DNA from: Polyangium spumosum
GTDB lineage: Bacteria; Myxococcota_A; Polyangia; Polyangiales; Polyangiaceae
DNA length: 64,000 nt
Direction of reading: 5' to 3'
Assembly (NCBI RefSeq): GCF_009649845.1
Contig: NZ_WJIE01000003.1
Coordinates: 434,001-498,000, forward strand
Part shown: one piece after another, positions 47,321 through 56,054 of the stretch
How positions within the stretch are numbered: position 1 is the first letter of the stretch
Layout of the letters: each line of letters begins with the position of its first letter
Translations under genes and position numbers: made by a program
Notes under the pieces: model-generated
Told to the model about the DNA's origin: nothing
The model's input: the letters and a program-made list of their open reading frames with translations, nothing else
Databases searched by the model: none

Positions 47321-47908
47321 TCAGCGCCACTGCAACATGTCGTCATCCATCCGCGGCGGCGGCGTCGCGGGCTTCGGCCGCGGCGTCGGCCGTCCCGTGT
47401 ACGGGTCTTTGCCGTCGAGCGGTCGCAGCAGCGTGATCTGCACCTTCCCCCCGCGCACGGTCACCTTCGCTTGCCCCGCGTCGAGCAGCGCCTGCACCTT
47501 GCGCACGGCCGCCGCGCGCTCCTCGGCCGGGCCGAGCTCCGACGCGCGCCGCGCCGCTGCGATGTCGAGCTCGGCCGGCGCCTCGGGCGCGCGCGTCCGC
47601 GACACCTTCTCCTCGACGCGGGCGAGCCGGGCGTCCATCTCGCCGATCCGCTTGTCGCCCTCGTCGTCGCGGCGGGCGTCACGATGGAAGCTCGCTTGCG
47701 CCATGGTCATCACCATGGCCATTTGCTGCATGAACGCGGCTTGCCGCTCCTCGATCATGCGCATCTGCCCTTCACGCGCCGCGGCCTCCCGGCGCACGGC
47801 CTCGATCTCGGCGAGCGCCCGGTCCTCTCGACCCGGATCCACGCATCCCGACCCGAAGGCACAAAGAGCCGTGATCACGAAACCCCTCGTCACCCAGCGC
47901 CGCAGCAT
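47321..47908 (-). CDS. Coiled-coil lipoprotein
   Basis: The 195-residue product has a lipobox-like SGC (C22), then a long Glu/Arg/Ala/Met-rich coiled coil at about 30-100. After it comes a small beta-type segment (AKVTVRGGKVQITLLRPLDG) and a Pro-rich tail. ATG 47908 follows GGAGGTGGG at good spacing. Its stop codon lies within the right-hand GCTCAG duplication of the adjacent MITE-like element, so the C-terminus borders the insertion. No family is recognised. Confidence 0.75.
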   Translation of the reverse strand: MLRRWVTRGFVITALCAFGSGCVDPGREDRALAEIEAVRREAAAREGQMRMIEERQAAFMQQMAMVMTMAQASFHRDARRDDEGDKRIGEMDARLARVEEKVSRTRAPEAPAELDIAAARRASELGPAEERAAAVRKVQALLDAGQAKVTVRGGKVQITLLRPLDGKDPYTGRPTPRPKPATPPPRMDDDMLQWR

Positions 47909-47989
47909 GCCCACCTCCACGAAAGCTCATCGTATCCCGACCCTCCTCCGGGCGAAACGCCCTTGCCCGTGCGCGGCCGAGGTCGCCCG

Positions 47990-48796
47990 ATGAGCGGGAG
48001 CATGTCGGGCGGGCATTTCCTGGGGTTTTATGCCGCCGTGCTCGGGCTCGTGGCGCTCGTCGTCGCCCTCTCCCGCCCCGAGATCGCCGCGCGGCTCGGC
48101 AAGCGCGGGCTCCCCGTCGGCATCGGCGCGGCTTTGCTCCTCGTCGCGCTCGCCTTGTTCGGCAGCGGCAGCCGCCGGATCACGTTTCGAACGGCCCTCG
48201 GCCCGACGTACGGTTTGCCCGCGCGGATGACGCAGGCGCACATCGACGCGGCGCTCGCGAAGGCCGCCTCGCCCTCGTTCGTCGCATACATCGCGGCGCT
48301 CGCGGGCCTCTCGCCGCTCGAGCGACCCGAGCGGCTCGCCGCGGGTTTGTCGGTGCGGCACATCTCGGGGTTCGAGCTCCCGGACGAGGGGTTTCGTGTC
48401 ACGCCTCCGCCCAGGGTCGGCGAGCCCTGGATCCTGGTCTCCTACGACGACGCCGAGAATGCCGTGCTCGCGGCCTTCGACGGCGGCGAGGGGATGCGTC
48501 GCTTGCAGATCGCCGAGCGCCTCGCGACGGACGTCCTCCCGGACCTCATCGTGATCGAGGCCCTGCGCGCGGCGCCCACGGACGAGGAGAAGATCACGCT
48601 CCTCCGCGGAACCACGCTCACGGTGCCCCGCGCCGCCGAGCACCTGGCGCGCGCGCTCGAGGAGATCGCGGCCGGCGCCTCGCCCGCGGTGCAGGACGTC
48701 CTCGCGTCGAAGCGCGCCTACGTGCAGAAATACGTCGACGACCCGACATTGCGGGGTTTGCCCGCGAGCACACGCCTCGCGCCGCCCGAGCCCTGA
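47990..48796 (+). CDS. Membrane protein of unknown function
   Basis: The 268-residue protein has two hydrophobic segments near residues 9-28 and 42-60. A soluble domain of about 200 residues follows with no motif I recognise (GPTYGLPARMTQAHIDAALA, VSYDDAENAVLAAF). The positive-inside rule would put the domain in the cytoplasm if both segments cross. ATG 47990 is chosen; the frame upstream overlaps the coiled-coil lipoprotein on the other strand. It has no evident operon partners. Confidence 0.65.
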   Translation: MSGSMSGGHFLGFYAAVLGLVALVVALSRPEIAARLGKRGLPVGIGAALLLVALALFGSGSRRITFRTALGPTYGLPARMTQAHIDAALAKAASPSFVAYIAALAGLSPLERPERLAAGLSVRHISGFELPDEGFRVTPPPRVGEPWILVSYDDAENAVLAAFDGGEGMRRLQIAERLATDVLPDLIVIEALRAAPTDEEKITLLRGTTLTVPRAAEHLARALEEIAAGASPAVQDVLASKRAYVQKYVDDPTLRGLPASTRLAPPEP

Positions 48797-48807
48797 ACGA
48801 GACGCCG

Positions 48808-48836
48808 AAAAGGAAAAGCCCCGCATGCGCGAGGCT
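48808..48836 (-). terminator. Intrinsic terminator after the DUF4331 gene
   Basis: On the minus strand AGCCTCGC and GCGGGGCT pair over 8 bp (one U-G pair) around a GCAT loop. TTTTCCTTTT follows. The hairpin lies 35 bases past the stop at 48872, between convergent genes. Confidence 0.72.
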
Positions 48837-48871
48837 ATCCATTGCAATCGATGTCGATCGGAGCGCCGCGC

Positions 48872-50287
48872 TCAGGGCGCCTCGCCCTTGCCCCGCGTCG
48901 ACCCCTCCCAGGGCGGCGCGAGGTACGGGAACGTGCTCTTGAACGTCGCGTCGTTCGTGTCCACGCCGTCGGGGACGTTCGCCGCGAGCTTGCAGAGCAG
49001 GAGGCTCAGCTCGATATCGGTCACGTCCTCCTCCTTGTTCGTCCCCTTCTCGACCTTGCGGCCGTTCGGGAACTGCGAAGCGAGGCCGAGGTCGACGCGC
49101 AAGACGTCGCCGATCGCCGTGATGTTGTGCCCGAGCCCGCCGTTCAGGCTGATCACGTCGATGATATCGGTGCGGTTCGTCTTGTGCCCCGCCGCGCCGC
49201 CCGGGCAAGCCGCGAGCGGGCCGCCGGCCGCGTAGAAGCCGGCGAACTCGGCGTCACGCACGATCACCGGGTTCAGGATGTACGCGCCGAAATTCGCCAC
49301 GTCGTCCTTCGGGTGCGTCCGGTTGTACTTGTCCTTGTCCTGCAGGCCGATGACCGCCTCGTTGATGAGCGGCAGACCGAGGCGCGAGACCTGCACCCAC
49401 GGACCGAAATTGTCGGCGGCCTCGTTCCTGCGCAGGATGCGCGTCTTGCGGCGGCTCGCCGAGGCCCAGACGCCGATCGTCTGGTTGTCGTTCGCCGTGC
49501 CCGGCACGACGGCCGCGCCGCCGTTCGCCACCGCGAGCGGGATCTCCAGGGCGATCGTGTGCACGTTGTAGCCCGACACGTTGTCGTAGGGCTGGCCGCC
49601 GAGCACGGTCTCGAGGCCGGCGAGGTCGAAGATCGCGCCGAGATCCACGGAGAAACCGTCGTCGCGCGGGCCGGCGAAGGCCCGCCCCTCGGCGCCGCCG
49701 CCGAGCGGACGGACGACGCTCGTCGGGCCGTCGTCCACGAAGAACTGCTCGTACGTCTTGCCCATCGGGATCTGATAGGCGAGCGCGTTCGTCCGCGGGC
49801 CGACGTTCGGCGGCGCGACGGGCGCGTTTTGCACGAGGACCACGGGGTTCTGCCCATTGACGAGCTTCGTCACCGAATACGACTGCGTCGAGCCCGCGAG
49901 CTGCGAGAAGAACTCCTTGCCATTACCGACGGGCGCGTTCATGTCCGCCGGGTCGACGTAGGGGTACGGGGTCGACGAGAAGCGGACCTGGTAGGTCAGC
50001 GCGTCCTCGAGGCTCGAAGGGCCACGCGCGATGTGGATCTCGTAGAGCACGTCGTCGGAGAACTTGTGCCAGTTCGGGCCGGCCGCGGGCTCCTCGAGGG
50101 GGATGTAGTTCGCCAGGATCACGAGGTTTCCGCCCTCGACCCAGGCATACAGATCGGTGTTGTCGGCGCGCGGGTCCTCGCCGATCCCCGGCGCCTCGGC
50201 GTGGCTCGAGGCCATCGCCGTACCCGCCGTGCCGAGCGTCGTGAGCGCCGCGAGGGCCGCGCTCGTCCACGTCATTCGCTTCATCAT
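48872..50287 (-). CDS. Secreted DUF4331 protein
   Basis: The 471-residue product has a signal peptide (GTAGTAMASSHAEAPG). The DUF4331 hallmarks follow: SHREAP-like SHAEAP, DNTDLYAWV, ILANYIPLEEPAAGPNWHKF and a C-terminal Asp/Leu-rich region. The family is secreted and widespread, with no known activity. It follows the beta-propeller lipoprotein gene by 34 bases, so they probably form an operon. The start MMKR has two methionines; either could be used. Confidence 0.88.
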   Translation of the reverse strand: MMKRMTWTSAALAALTTLGTAGTAMASSHAEAPGIGEDPRADNTDLYAWVEGGNLVILANYIPLEEPAAGPNWHKFSDDVLYEIHIARGPSSLEDALTYQVRFSSTPYPYVDPADMNAPVGNGKEFFSQLAGSTQSYSVTKLVNGQNPVVLVQNAPVAPPNVGPRTNALAYQIPMGKTYEQFFVDDGPTSVVRPLGGGAEGRAFAGPRDDGFSVDLGAIFDLAGLETVLGGQPYDNVSGYNVHTIALEIPLAVANGGAAVVPGTANDNQTIGVWASASRRKTRILRRNEAADNFGPWVQVSRLGLPLINEAVIGLQDKDKYNRTHPKDDVANFGAYILNPVIVRDAEFAGFYAAGGPLAACPGGAAGHKTNRTDIIDVISLNGGLGHNITAIGDVLRVDLGLASQFPNGRKVEKGTNKEEDVTDIELSLLLCKLAANVPDGVDTNDATFKSTFPYLAPPWEGSTRGKGEAP

Positions 50288-50321
50288 GATGAGACAAACT
50301 CCTTTCTTCGCCCTCTGGCGC

Positions 50322-51413
50322 TCACTCGAACGTCACACGGAACACGGTCCCGCCATTGGCCGTGCCATCGACGAAGGCGAACGTATTGCCGCCCTTCTTC
50401 GCGCGATGCATCCCGCCGGCCTCGGTGAACGTGTCGATGCCCTTCGACAGGTACGTCGGCGCGTTCGTCGCGAGATCCACGGAGATCACCGCGTCGGTTC
50501 GTTTGTCGGGGCTGAACGCCGAGACGAGGAGCGTCTGGTCGCCATCCATGAGGGCGACGCCGCAGGGGTACCCCACGCGAATGCCCGAGAGGAGCGTCGT
50601 CGCCGTGCCGTTCGGCGCGACGCTGATGATGCTGCCGAGGCCGTCGCCCTGCGTGGTGTCGCAGGCGTAGACCGTGCCCTCGACGGAGATCGCCACGCCG
50701 CTGGGATCCTGGAAGGGAGCGCCCTTCACGACCGTGGCCACGCTGCCGCTGCCATTGGCGGCGAGCTTGAAGATGCCGGGCTGGCCTTGCGGATCGGTGC
50801 CGGCGAAATAGATGACGTCGTTGCCGCCCTCGTCGCGGATCTCGATGCCGCGCGGCCGGTAGCCGTCCGCCGCCGTGATCGGGGTGAGCGCGCCGCCGTC
50901 GTTGGCGATCGTGAAGATGCGCCCGCGATCCCCGGTCGGATCCTCGGCGCCGACGTCGGCGATGAAGAGCACGGCGCCGTCGGTGCGCGTCGCGAGGTTG
51001 AGCGGCGCGACCAGCGGCGCGCCCGTATGGAGCGCCGTCGGAGGCGCGGAGTTATCGCCCTTCGCCTTGAAAAGGGCCGGCGCGCCGCTCGCGTCGAGCG
51101 CCGTGAAATACACGTCGGCGCCCGCGACATCCGGGGTCGCGTCGAACGGACGGCGGAACTGCATGCCATTCGCGGCCGGCGCGGCGTTGAATTCGGCCGA
51201 GCCGCCGGCGCCGCCCATGCCGCCGGCGCCCCCCATGCCACCCGTGCCCCCCGTGCCCCCGCCCGCCCCGCCCATGCCGGACGAGCTCGAGCTCGACGTC
51301 GTCGTGTTCGGAGGCGGCGGATCGTCACCACAACCCTGAGCGGCGATGGCGGCGATAAGCAAGCTCGTCACGGCGATGGGGCGCAAGAGGCGGTGATGCC
51401 TCGTTTCCCTCAT
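50322..51413 (-). CDS. Beta-propeller (NHL-like) lipoprotein with Gly-rich linker
   Basis: The 363-residue product has a lipobox-like QGC (C28), a Ser/Gly/Met-rich linker with GGMGGAGG-type repeats to about residue 72, then six or so beta-propeller blades. Blade motifs are DVYFTALDASGAPALFKA, AVLFIADVGAEDPTG, DVIYFAGTDPQGQPGIFKL and VYACDTTQGDGLGSII. Such propellers usually bind ligands or proteins. ATG 51413 is well supported by AAGGAGGA just upstream. It is the first gene of a pair with the DUF4331 protein. Confidence 0.85.
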   Translation of the reverse strand: MRETRHHRLLRPIAVTSLLIAAIAAQGCGDDPPPPNTTTSSSSSSGMGGAGGGTGGTGGMGGAGGMGGAGGSAEFNAAPAANGMQFRRPFDATPDVAGADVYFTALDASGAPALFKAKGDNSAPPTALHTGAPLVAPLNLATRTDGAVLFIADVGAEDPTGDRGRIFTIANDGGALTPITAADGYRPRGIEIRDEGGNDVIYFAGTDPQGQPGIFKLAANGSGSVATVVKGAPFQDPSGVAISVEGTVYACDTTQGDGLGSIISVAPNGTATTLLSGIRVGYPCGVALMDGDQTLLVSAFSPDKRTDAVISVDLATNAPTYLSKGIDTFTEAGGMHRAKKGGNTFAFVDGTANGGTVFRVTFE

Positions 51414-51659
51414 GCTTCCTCCTTCAATGGGCCTGCCCACCCAGCCGCCGCGCTCGGCACGTGTCACGACAATGCGAGGAAGTGACACGCGCTGCAGCGA
51501 GGGAGGATACGTGGATCGACCCGCGATACCCCTTTATCGGGGTGCGTCGGCTACGCCCCAGCGGAGGCGACGGTTGCGCGATCGAGCCCGTTATTCGGGA
51601 AATGGCTCGATCCGGTGGCCATCGACCACGAACGCGGCTCGATCTAGACTGCCCGCGTC

Positions 51660-52868
51660 ATGTTCGACGTCGCGAAGCCCATCTACGCCCAGACGCTCAG
51701 CGAGATTCGTGGTGCCGGCCTCTACAAGGACGAGCGCGTCATCACCACGCCGCAAGGCGCGAACATCCGCACGAGCGGCGACCCCGCGAGCGGCGCGCCG
51801 CGCGAGGTCCTGAACTTCTGCGCCAACAACTACCTCGGCCTCTCCTCGCACCCCACGGTGATCGAGGCGGCCAAGCAAGCGATCGACTCCCACGGCTTCG
51901 GCCTCTCCAGCGTGCGCTTCATCTGCGGCACGCAGGACCTGCACAAGCAGCTCGAGGGCACGATCAGCCGCTTCTTCGGCACCGACGACACGATCCTCTA
52001 CTCGTCGTGCTTCGACGCGAACGGCGGCCTCTTCGAGACGCTGCTCGGCGAGGAGGACGCGATCATCTCGGACGCGCTGAACCACGCCTCGATCATCGAC
52101 GGCGTCCGCCTCTGCAAGGCCGAGCGCCACCGCTACCCGAACGGCGACATGGCCGCGCTCGAGGAGGCGCTGCGCAAGACGCAGGACAAGCGCATCCGCA
52201 TGATCGCCACCGACGGCGTCTTCTCGATGGATGGTTACCTCGCGAAGCTCGACGTGGTCTGCGACCTCGCGGACAAGTACCGCGCGATGGTGATGGTCGA
52301 CGACTCGCACGCGACGGGCTTCATCGGCGCGACGGGCCGCGGCACGCCCGAGGAGTGTGGCGTCCTGCACCGCATCGACGTCATGACCTCCACGCTCGGC
52401 AAGGCGCTCGGCGGCGCGAGCGGCGGCTTCACCACGGGCCGGCGCGAGATCATCGAGCTCCTGCGCCAGCGCTCGCGCCCGTACCTGTTCTCGAACACGG
52501 TGGCGCCGCCGATCGTGGGCGCCTCGCTCGCGGTCTTCGCCTTGCTCGAGCGAGAGCCCGCGCTGCGCGAGCGGCTGATGTCGAACGCGCGCCGCTTCCG
52601 CGAGGGCATGACGGCCGCGGGCTTCACCATCAAGAACGGCATCCACCCGATCGTGCCGATCATGCTCGGCGACGCGCGCCTCGCCGCCGACATGGCCGCG
52701 GCGATGCTGGAGGAAGGGATCTACGTGATCGGCTTCTCGTACCCCGTCGTGCCGAAGGGCGAGGCCCGCATCCGCGTGCAGCTCAGCGCGGCGCACACGC
52801 CGGAGCACGTGGAGCGAGCGATCGACGCGTTCACCCGCGTCGGGAAGAAGCTCGGCGTCCTCGGCTGA
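51660..52868 (+). CDS. kbl: Glycine C-acetyltransferase (2-amino-3-ketobutyrate CoA ligase)
   Basis: Kbl is a PLP enzyme that cleaves 2-amino-3-ketobutyrate with CoA into glycine and acetyl-CoA, the second step of threonine breakdown. The 402-residue product has the alpha-oxoamine synthase features [23 protein letters not shown]-like [12 protein letters not shown] and [10 protein letters not shown]. The PLP lysine K248 stands in [10 protein letters not shown]. Length fits the approximately 398 of E. coli. The gene for the first step, tdh, is convergent across a tandem-repeat region, an arrangement unlike the usual kbl-tdh operon. Confidence 0.95.
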   Translation: MFDVAKPIYAQTLSEIRGAGLYKDERVITTPQGANIRTSGDPASGAPREVLNFCANNYLGLSSHPTVIEAAKQAIDSHGFGLSSVRFICGTQDLHKQLEGTISRFFGTDDTILYSSCFDANGGLFETLLGEEDAIISDALNHASIIDGVRLCKAERHRYPNGDMAALEEALRKTQDKRIRMIATDGVFSMDGYLAKLDVVCDLADKYRAMVMVDDSHATGFIGATGRGTPEECGVLHRIDVMTSTLGKALGGASGGFTTGRREIIELLRQRSRPYLFSNTVAPPIVGASLAVFALLEREPALRERLMSNARRFREGMTAAGFTIKNGIHPIVPIMLGDARLAADMAAAMLEEGIYVIGFSYPVVPKGEARIRVQLSAAHTPEHVERAIDAFTRVGKKLGVLG

Positions 52869-52881
52869 CAGCTCCGCGCTC

Positions 52882-53217
52882 GCGGAACGTCACTCGGTCC
52901 AAGCGGAACGTCACTCGGTCCAAGCGGAACGACACTCGGTCCAAGCGGAACGGCACTCGGCCCTTGCCGAACGACACCCGGCCCTCGCGGAACGACACCC
53001 GGTCCAAGCGGAACGACACCCGGCCCTCGCGGAACGACACCCGGCCCTCGCGGAACGACACTCGGCCCTCGCGGAACGGCACCCGGCCCTCGCGGAACGG
53101 CACCCGGCCCTCGCGGAACGACACCCGGCCCTCGCGGAACGGCACCCGGCCCTCGCGGAACGGCACCCGGCCCTCGCGGAACGGCACCCGGCCCTCGCGG
53201 AACGACACCCGGCCCTC
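52882..53217. repeat. 21-bp minisatellite, 16 tandem copies between kbl and tdh
   Basis: Sixteen head-to-tail 21-bp units follow without interruption, with consensus GCGGAACGRCAYYCGGCCCT + C. Copies 1-3 and 6 end in TCCAA, copy 4 in CCCTT, and the others in CCCTC. A broken seventeenth copy follows at 53218. The array fills the convergent gap from the kbl stop (52868) to the tdh stop (53251). The unit length is a multiple of three without stops, so all frames stay open through it, but I see no gene. Confidence 0.95.
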
Positions 53218-53250
53218 GCGGGACGCGAGGGCTCGGAAGAGGAAGGACGT

Positions 53251-54420
53251 TCAGTAGCGGATGACGACCTTCGGGAAGGTCGTGATCGCCTTCTCGAACG
53301 TCGTCGGGTCGTAGTCGCGGAAGTCGAACATCGTCCCCTCGCCGCGCTTCAGGATGACCTCCCAGATGAGGTCGTGGATGTTCGGGTCGCGCGACTCCAG
53401 GAGGTGCCGCGTGATGTGCCACGTCTCGAAGATCCGACGGCCGATCACGCTGTGCAGGCTGATCCCGTCGACGATCAGCCGATCGAAGTTCTCGATCACC
53501 GCGTCGCCGCTCTTCAGCCCGAACAGGATCACGTCGCCGCCGCGACGAACCGCGTGGATGGCGTTGTTCACGCTCGAGTTCACGCCGCTCATCTCCAGCG
53601 CCACGTCCACGCCGACGCCGTCCGTCAGCTTCCGGATCCGCTCCGTCAGCTCCGGATCACTCGCGTGGGGCCGGTCCGGCGCGCCCTTCTGCGGCCTTAG
53701 CACCACGTCCGCGCCGAGCCGCCGCGCCATCTCCGCGTGGTTCTCCAGCGGCTCGACGCCGATGATGTAGTTCGCGCCCATCGCCCGCGCGATCGCCACC
53801 GCGAACAGGCCGATCGTCCCGCACCCGACGATCGCAACGCGCTTGCCGCGCAGGTTCACCTTCGTGCACGCGTGCACCGCGTTGCCGAACGGCTCCTGGA
53901 TCGCCGCCACCTCCGGCCGGATCTTCGTGATGTCCGTGCGCCAGAGGTTCTTCGCCGGCAGCTTCACGAGCTCGGCGAAGCAGCCGTCCTCGCTGATGCC
54001 GATGATCTTGTCGTCGGCGCAGACGTGCGTGTCGCCGATCCGGCACTGGTAACAGACGCCGCAGGGGATGTGGCTCTCCGTCGTCACCACGTCGCCGACC
54101 TCGAGCCCGTGGTGCCGCTTCGCGTCCGTGCCGAGCTCCACCACGCGGCCGAGCAGCTCGTGGCCGATCACGCGGGTCGCCTTCTTGTCGCGCTCGAGCG
54201 ACTTGAAGATCATGTCCTTGAAGGCCGTGCGGAACCAGATGCCGCGGTCCGAGCCGCAGAAGCCGGTCATGATGGGCTTGATGAGCACCATCGACCGGTC
54301 GTGGTAGTCGCTGGCCTCGTCGATGCGGGGCCGCTCCACCTCGGTCTTTCGCAGGCCCGTGGAGCTCTCCCACGGATCGGTCTCGCGGTCGTACGTCAGA
54401 GCCTGCATCGCGTCGCTCAC
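53251..54420 (-). CDS. tdh: L-threonine 3-dehydrogenase, zinc type
   Basis: Tdh oxidises threonine to 2-amino-3-ketobutyrate with NAD. In the 389-residue product the catalytic zinc region GFCGSD, the GHELLG motif, the structural zinc cysteines (CGVCYQCRIGDTHVC) and the nucleotide-binding GCGTIG are visible. An N-terminal extension of about 25 residues and a longer central region make it larger than the 341-residue E. coli enzyme. GTG 54420 is preferred, with GGAGG eight bases before; ATG 54408 is an alternative. Kbl, the next enzyme, is encoded convergently. A related zinc-dependent polyol dehydrogenase is the main other possibility. Confidence 0.85.
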   Translation of the reverse strand: MSDAMQALTYDRETDPWESSTGLRKTEVERPRIDEASDYHDRSMVLIKPIMTGFCGSDRGIWFRTAFKDMIFKSLERDKKATRVIGHELLGRVVELGTDAKRHHGLEVGDVVTTESHIPCGVCYQCRIGDTHVCADDKIIGISEDGCFAELVKLPAKNLWRTDITKIRPEVAAIQEPFGNAVHACTKVNLRGKRVAIVGCGTIGLFAVAIARAMGANYIIGVEPLENHAEMARRLGADVVLRPQKGAPDRPHASDPELTERIRKLTDGVGVDVALEMSGVNSSVNNAIHAVRRGGDVILFGLKSGDAVIENFDRLIVDGISLHSVIGRRIFETWHITRHLLESRDPNIHDLIWEVILKRGEGTMFDFRDYDPTTFEKAITTFPKVVIRY

Positions 54421-54515
54421 GTTGGGCGCCTCCTCGAAAGACACGTCGGCCAGTGTCGTCGTGGCGCAGGACTGCGCAAGTCCCAAGGCGAACGAACGCT
54501 GCTTGACGCAGCGGG

Positions 54516-55994
54516 TTAACGCGGCTTGCGGGGCTGGGGTGGCGGGGCGGAAGGCGGCGTGGTTTGCGAGACGGGAGGACGCTCGCGCATGCACTTGTCG
54601 AGGCCGGCTTGCAGCGTCGCGTCGAGCCCGCCGGGGAGCTTCGGACGGCCCATCACGTTCACGAAGAGCCTGTCCTGCGCGATACCGCCGCCCGGCGCGA
54701 AGCTCATCCACACGAACATCGCGCGGCCCTTGATGTTCTCGAAGGGCACGCCCGCGCCCATGCCGCCGCGCCAGCTCCGCGAGTCGTGGCTGTTGTAGCG
54801 GTTGTCGCCCATCACCCACGCCTCGTCCGCGCTCACCTTGAACGGGCCCTGGTGATGGCCGCAGAGCCCCGCCTTGCACGACTGGCCGAGCCCGCAGTCC
54901 TCTTGCCCCTTGCACGTGGGCTCGTCCGGGCCGTTCGGGTGCATGTCGTCGTGCGCGAAGAGCGTGAAGTACGACTTGTCCTCCAGGAACTCCACGTAGA
55001 GCCAGCCGTCGTTGCCGTAACGCCCGACGTAGCAGTGCGGGACGAGCCAGCCGTTGATGATCGGCCGGCCGTTGATCGCCTCCAGCGTGTCGCCGGGGCC
55101 CGCGATCACCCGCTTGATGAAGTCCTGCTCCTTGTTCTCCGGGAACTTGAAGACCATCACGTCCCCGCGCGTGGGCGGCAGGCTCGAGAAGAGCCGCTTC
55201 TCCGTCCACGGGATCAAGGGGCCGTAGGTCAGTTTGTTCACGAAGATGTGATCACCGATCATCAGGCTCGGGATCATCGAGCCGCTCGGGATCTTGAAGG
55301 CCTCGATCACGAACGCGCGCAGGATGAGCGCCACCGCGACCGCCACGCCGATCGACTCGGCGTACTCGCGCATCTCGCCCTTGCGCCAGCGCGACAGGTG
55401 CTCGCCCACCGCGCGGTCGGCCCGCGCGTGCGCCGTGTCGAACTCCGCGAGCTCGAACGTCTCGGCGCGCATCACCTTCTCGAGGCCGCTGATGGCCTCC
55501 TCGAGCCGCTCGCGCTCGGCGCTCCGGAGGCCCTTCTGCACCTCGCGCGCGTTCTGCTTGAGGATACGCCGCGCCTCGTCGACGAGCGCCTGCGCCTCCT
55601 CGAAGCGCGCGCGCGCCTGCGGCGGGATGTCCTTGCGGCCCACGCCGATCGCGCTCGAGAGCGGGAGCTCGTAGCGGTAGTGCCACGCGAGCATCGCGAA
55701 GATCGTGAACAGCACGATGCCCGCGGGGATCTGCTGCTCCGCGACGAATACACGCAGGCCTCCGGCCGAGACGTCGCCGGGCGCCGGCGTCAAGAGCCAG
55801 ACGGCGAGGATGGCGAGGACAAACGGCAGCGTGACGATCCAGATCGCGTAAAAGAGCCCGCGGAGCCAGGACGGTCCTGGGTTGTTCGAGTTCGGCCGCT
55901 GCGTGGGAGACGGATCGGACCCCTCCGCCGCGCCGCCTTCTTTGGCGAGGGCGGGCGAGCTCTCGGGGGACCGTTCATCCGGCGTGGTTGCCAA
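54516..55994 (-). CDS. lepB: Signal peptidase I with N-terminal extension and Cys-rich insertion
   Basis: Signal peptidase I cleaves signal peptides at the outer face of the inner membrane. In this 492-residue product the catalytic serine S239 stands in IPSGSMIPSL and the catalytic lysine K294 in DFIKRVIAGPGD. The GDNRYNSHDSR box follows later; all are canonical. The enzyme has about 210 extra N-terminal residues holding two membrane segments (near 45-70 and 90-108) and a coiled coil. It also has an insertion near 356-386 with four cysteines (CKGQEDCGLGQSCKAGLC). The start is uncertain: TTG 55994 with AAAGG upstream, or TTG 56033. Confidence 0.88.
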   Translation of the reverse strand: MATTPDERSPESSPALAKEGGAAEGSDPSPTQRPNSNNPGPSWLRGLFYAIWIVTLPFVLAILAVWLLTPAPGDVSAGGLRVFVAEQQIPAGIVLFTIFAMLAWHYRYELPLSSAIGVGRKDIPPQARARFEEAQALVDEARRILKQNAREVQKGLRSAERERLEEAISGLEKVMRAETFELAEFDTAHARADRAVGEHLSRWRKGEMREYAESIGVAVAVALILRAFVIEAFKIPSGSMIPSLMIGDHIFVNKLTYGPLIPWTEKRLFSSLPPTRGDVMVFKFPENKEQDFIKRVIAGPGDTLEAINGRPIINGWLVPHCYVGRYGNDGWLYVEFLEDKSYFTLFAHDDMHPNGPDEPTCKGQEDCGLGQSCKAGLCGHHQGPFKVSADEAWVMGDNRYNSHDSRSWRGGMGAGVPFENIKGRAMFVWMSFAPGGGIAQDRLFVNVMGRPKLPGGLDATLQAGLDKCMRERPPVSQTTPPSAPPPQPRKPR

Positions 55995-56054
55995 GGGGTT
56001 AGCCTTTCTATACGCCGCCCCGGGGCAGGGCAAGGGCGGGAGGCGTCGCGGGGC

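Noticed and set aside
52831-53208. Minus-strand frame of 125 residues made of FREGRVP/S heptads inside the minisatellite
   Set aside because: The 21-bp unit has no stop in any frame, so open frames are automatic. There is no ribosome site, signal or non-repeat domain, and the frame runs into the kbl 3' end.
52882-53217. CRISPR array
   Set aside because: The 21-bp units abut directly with no unique spacers, and no cas genes are near.
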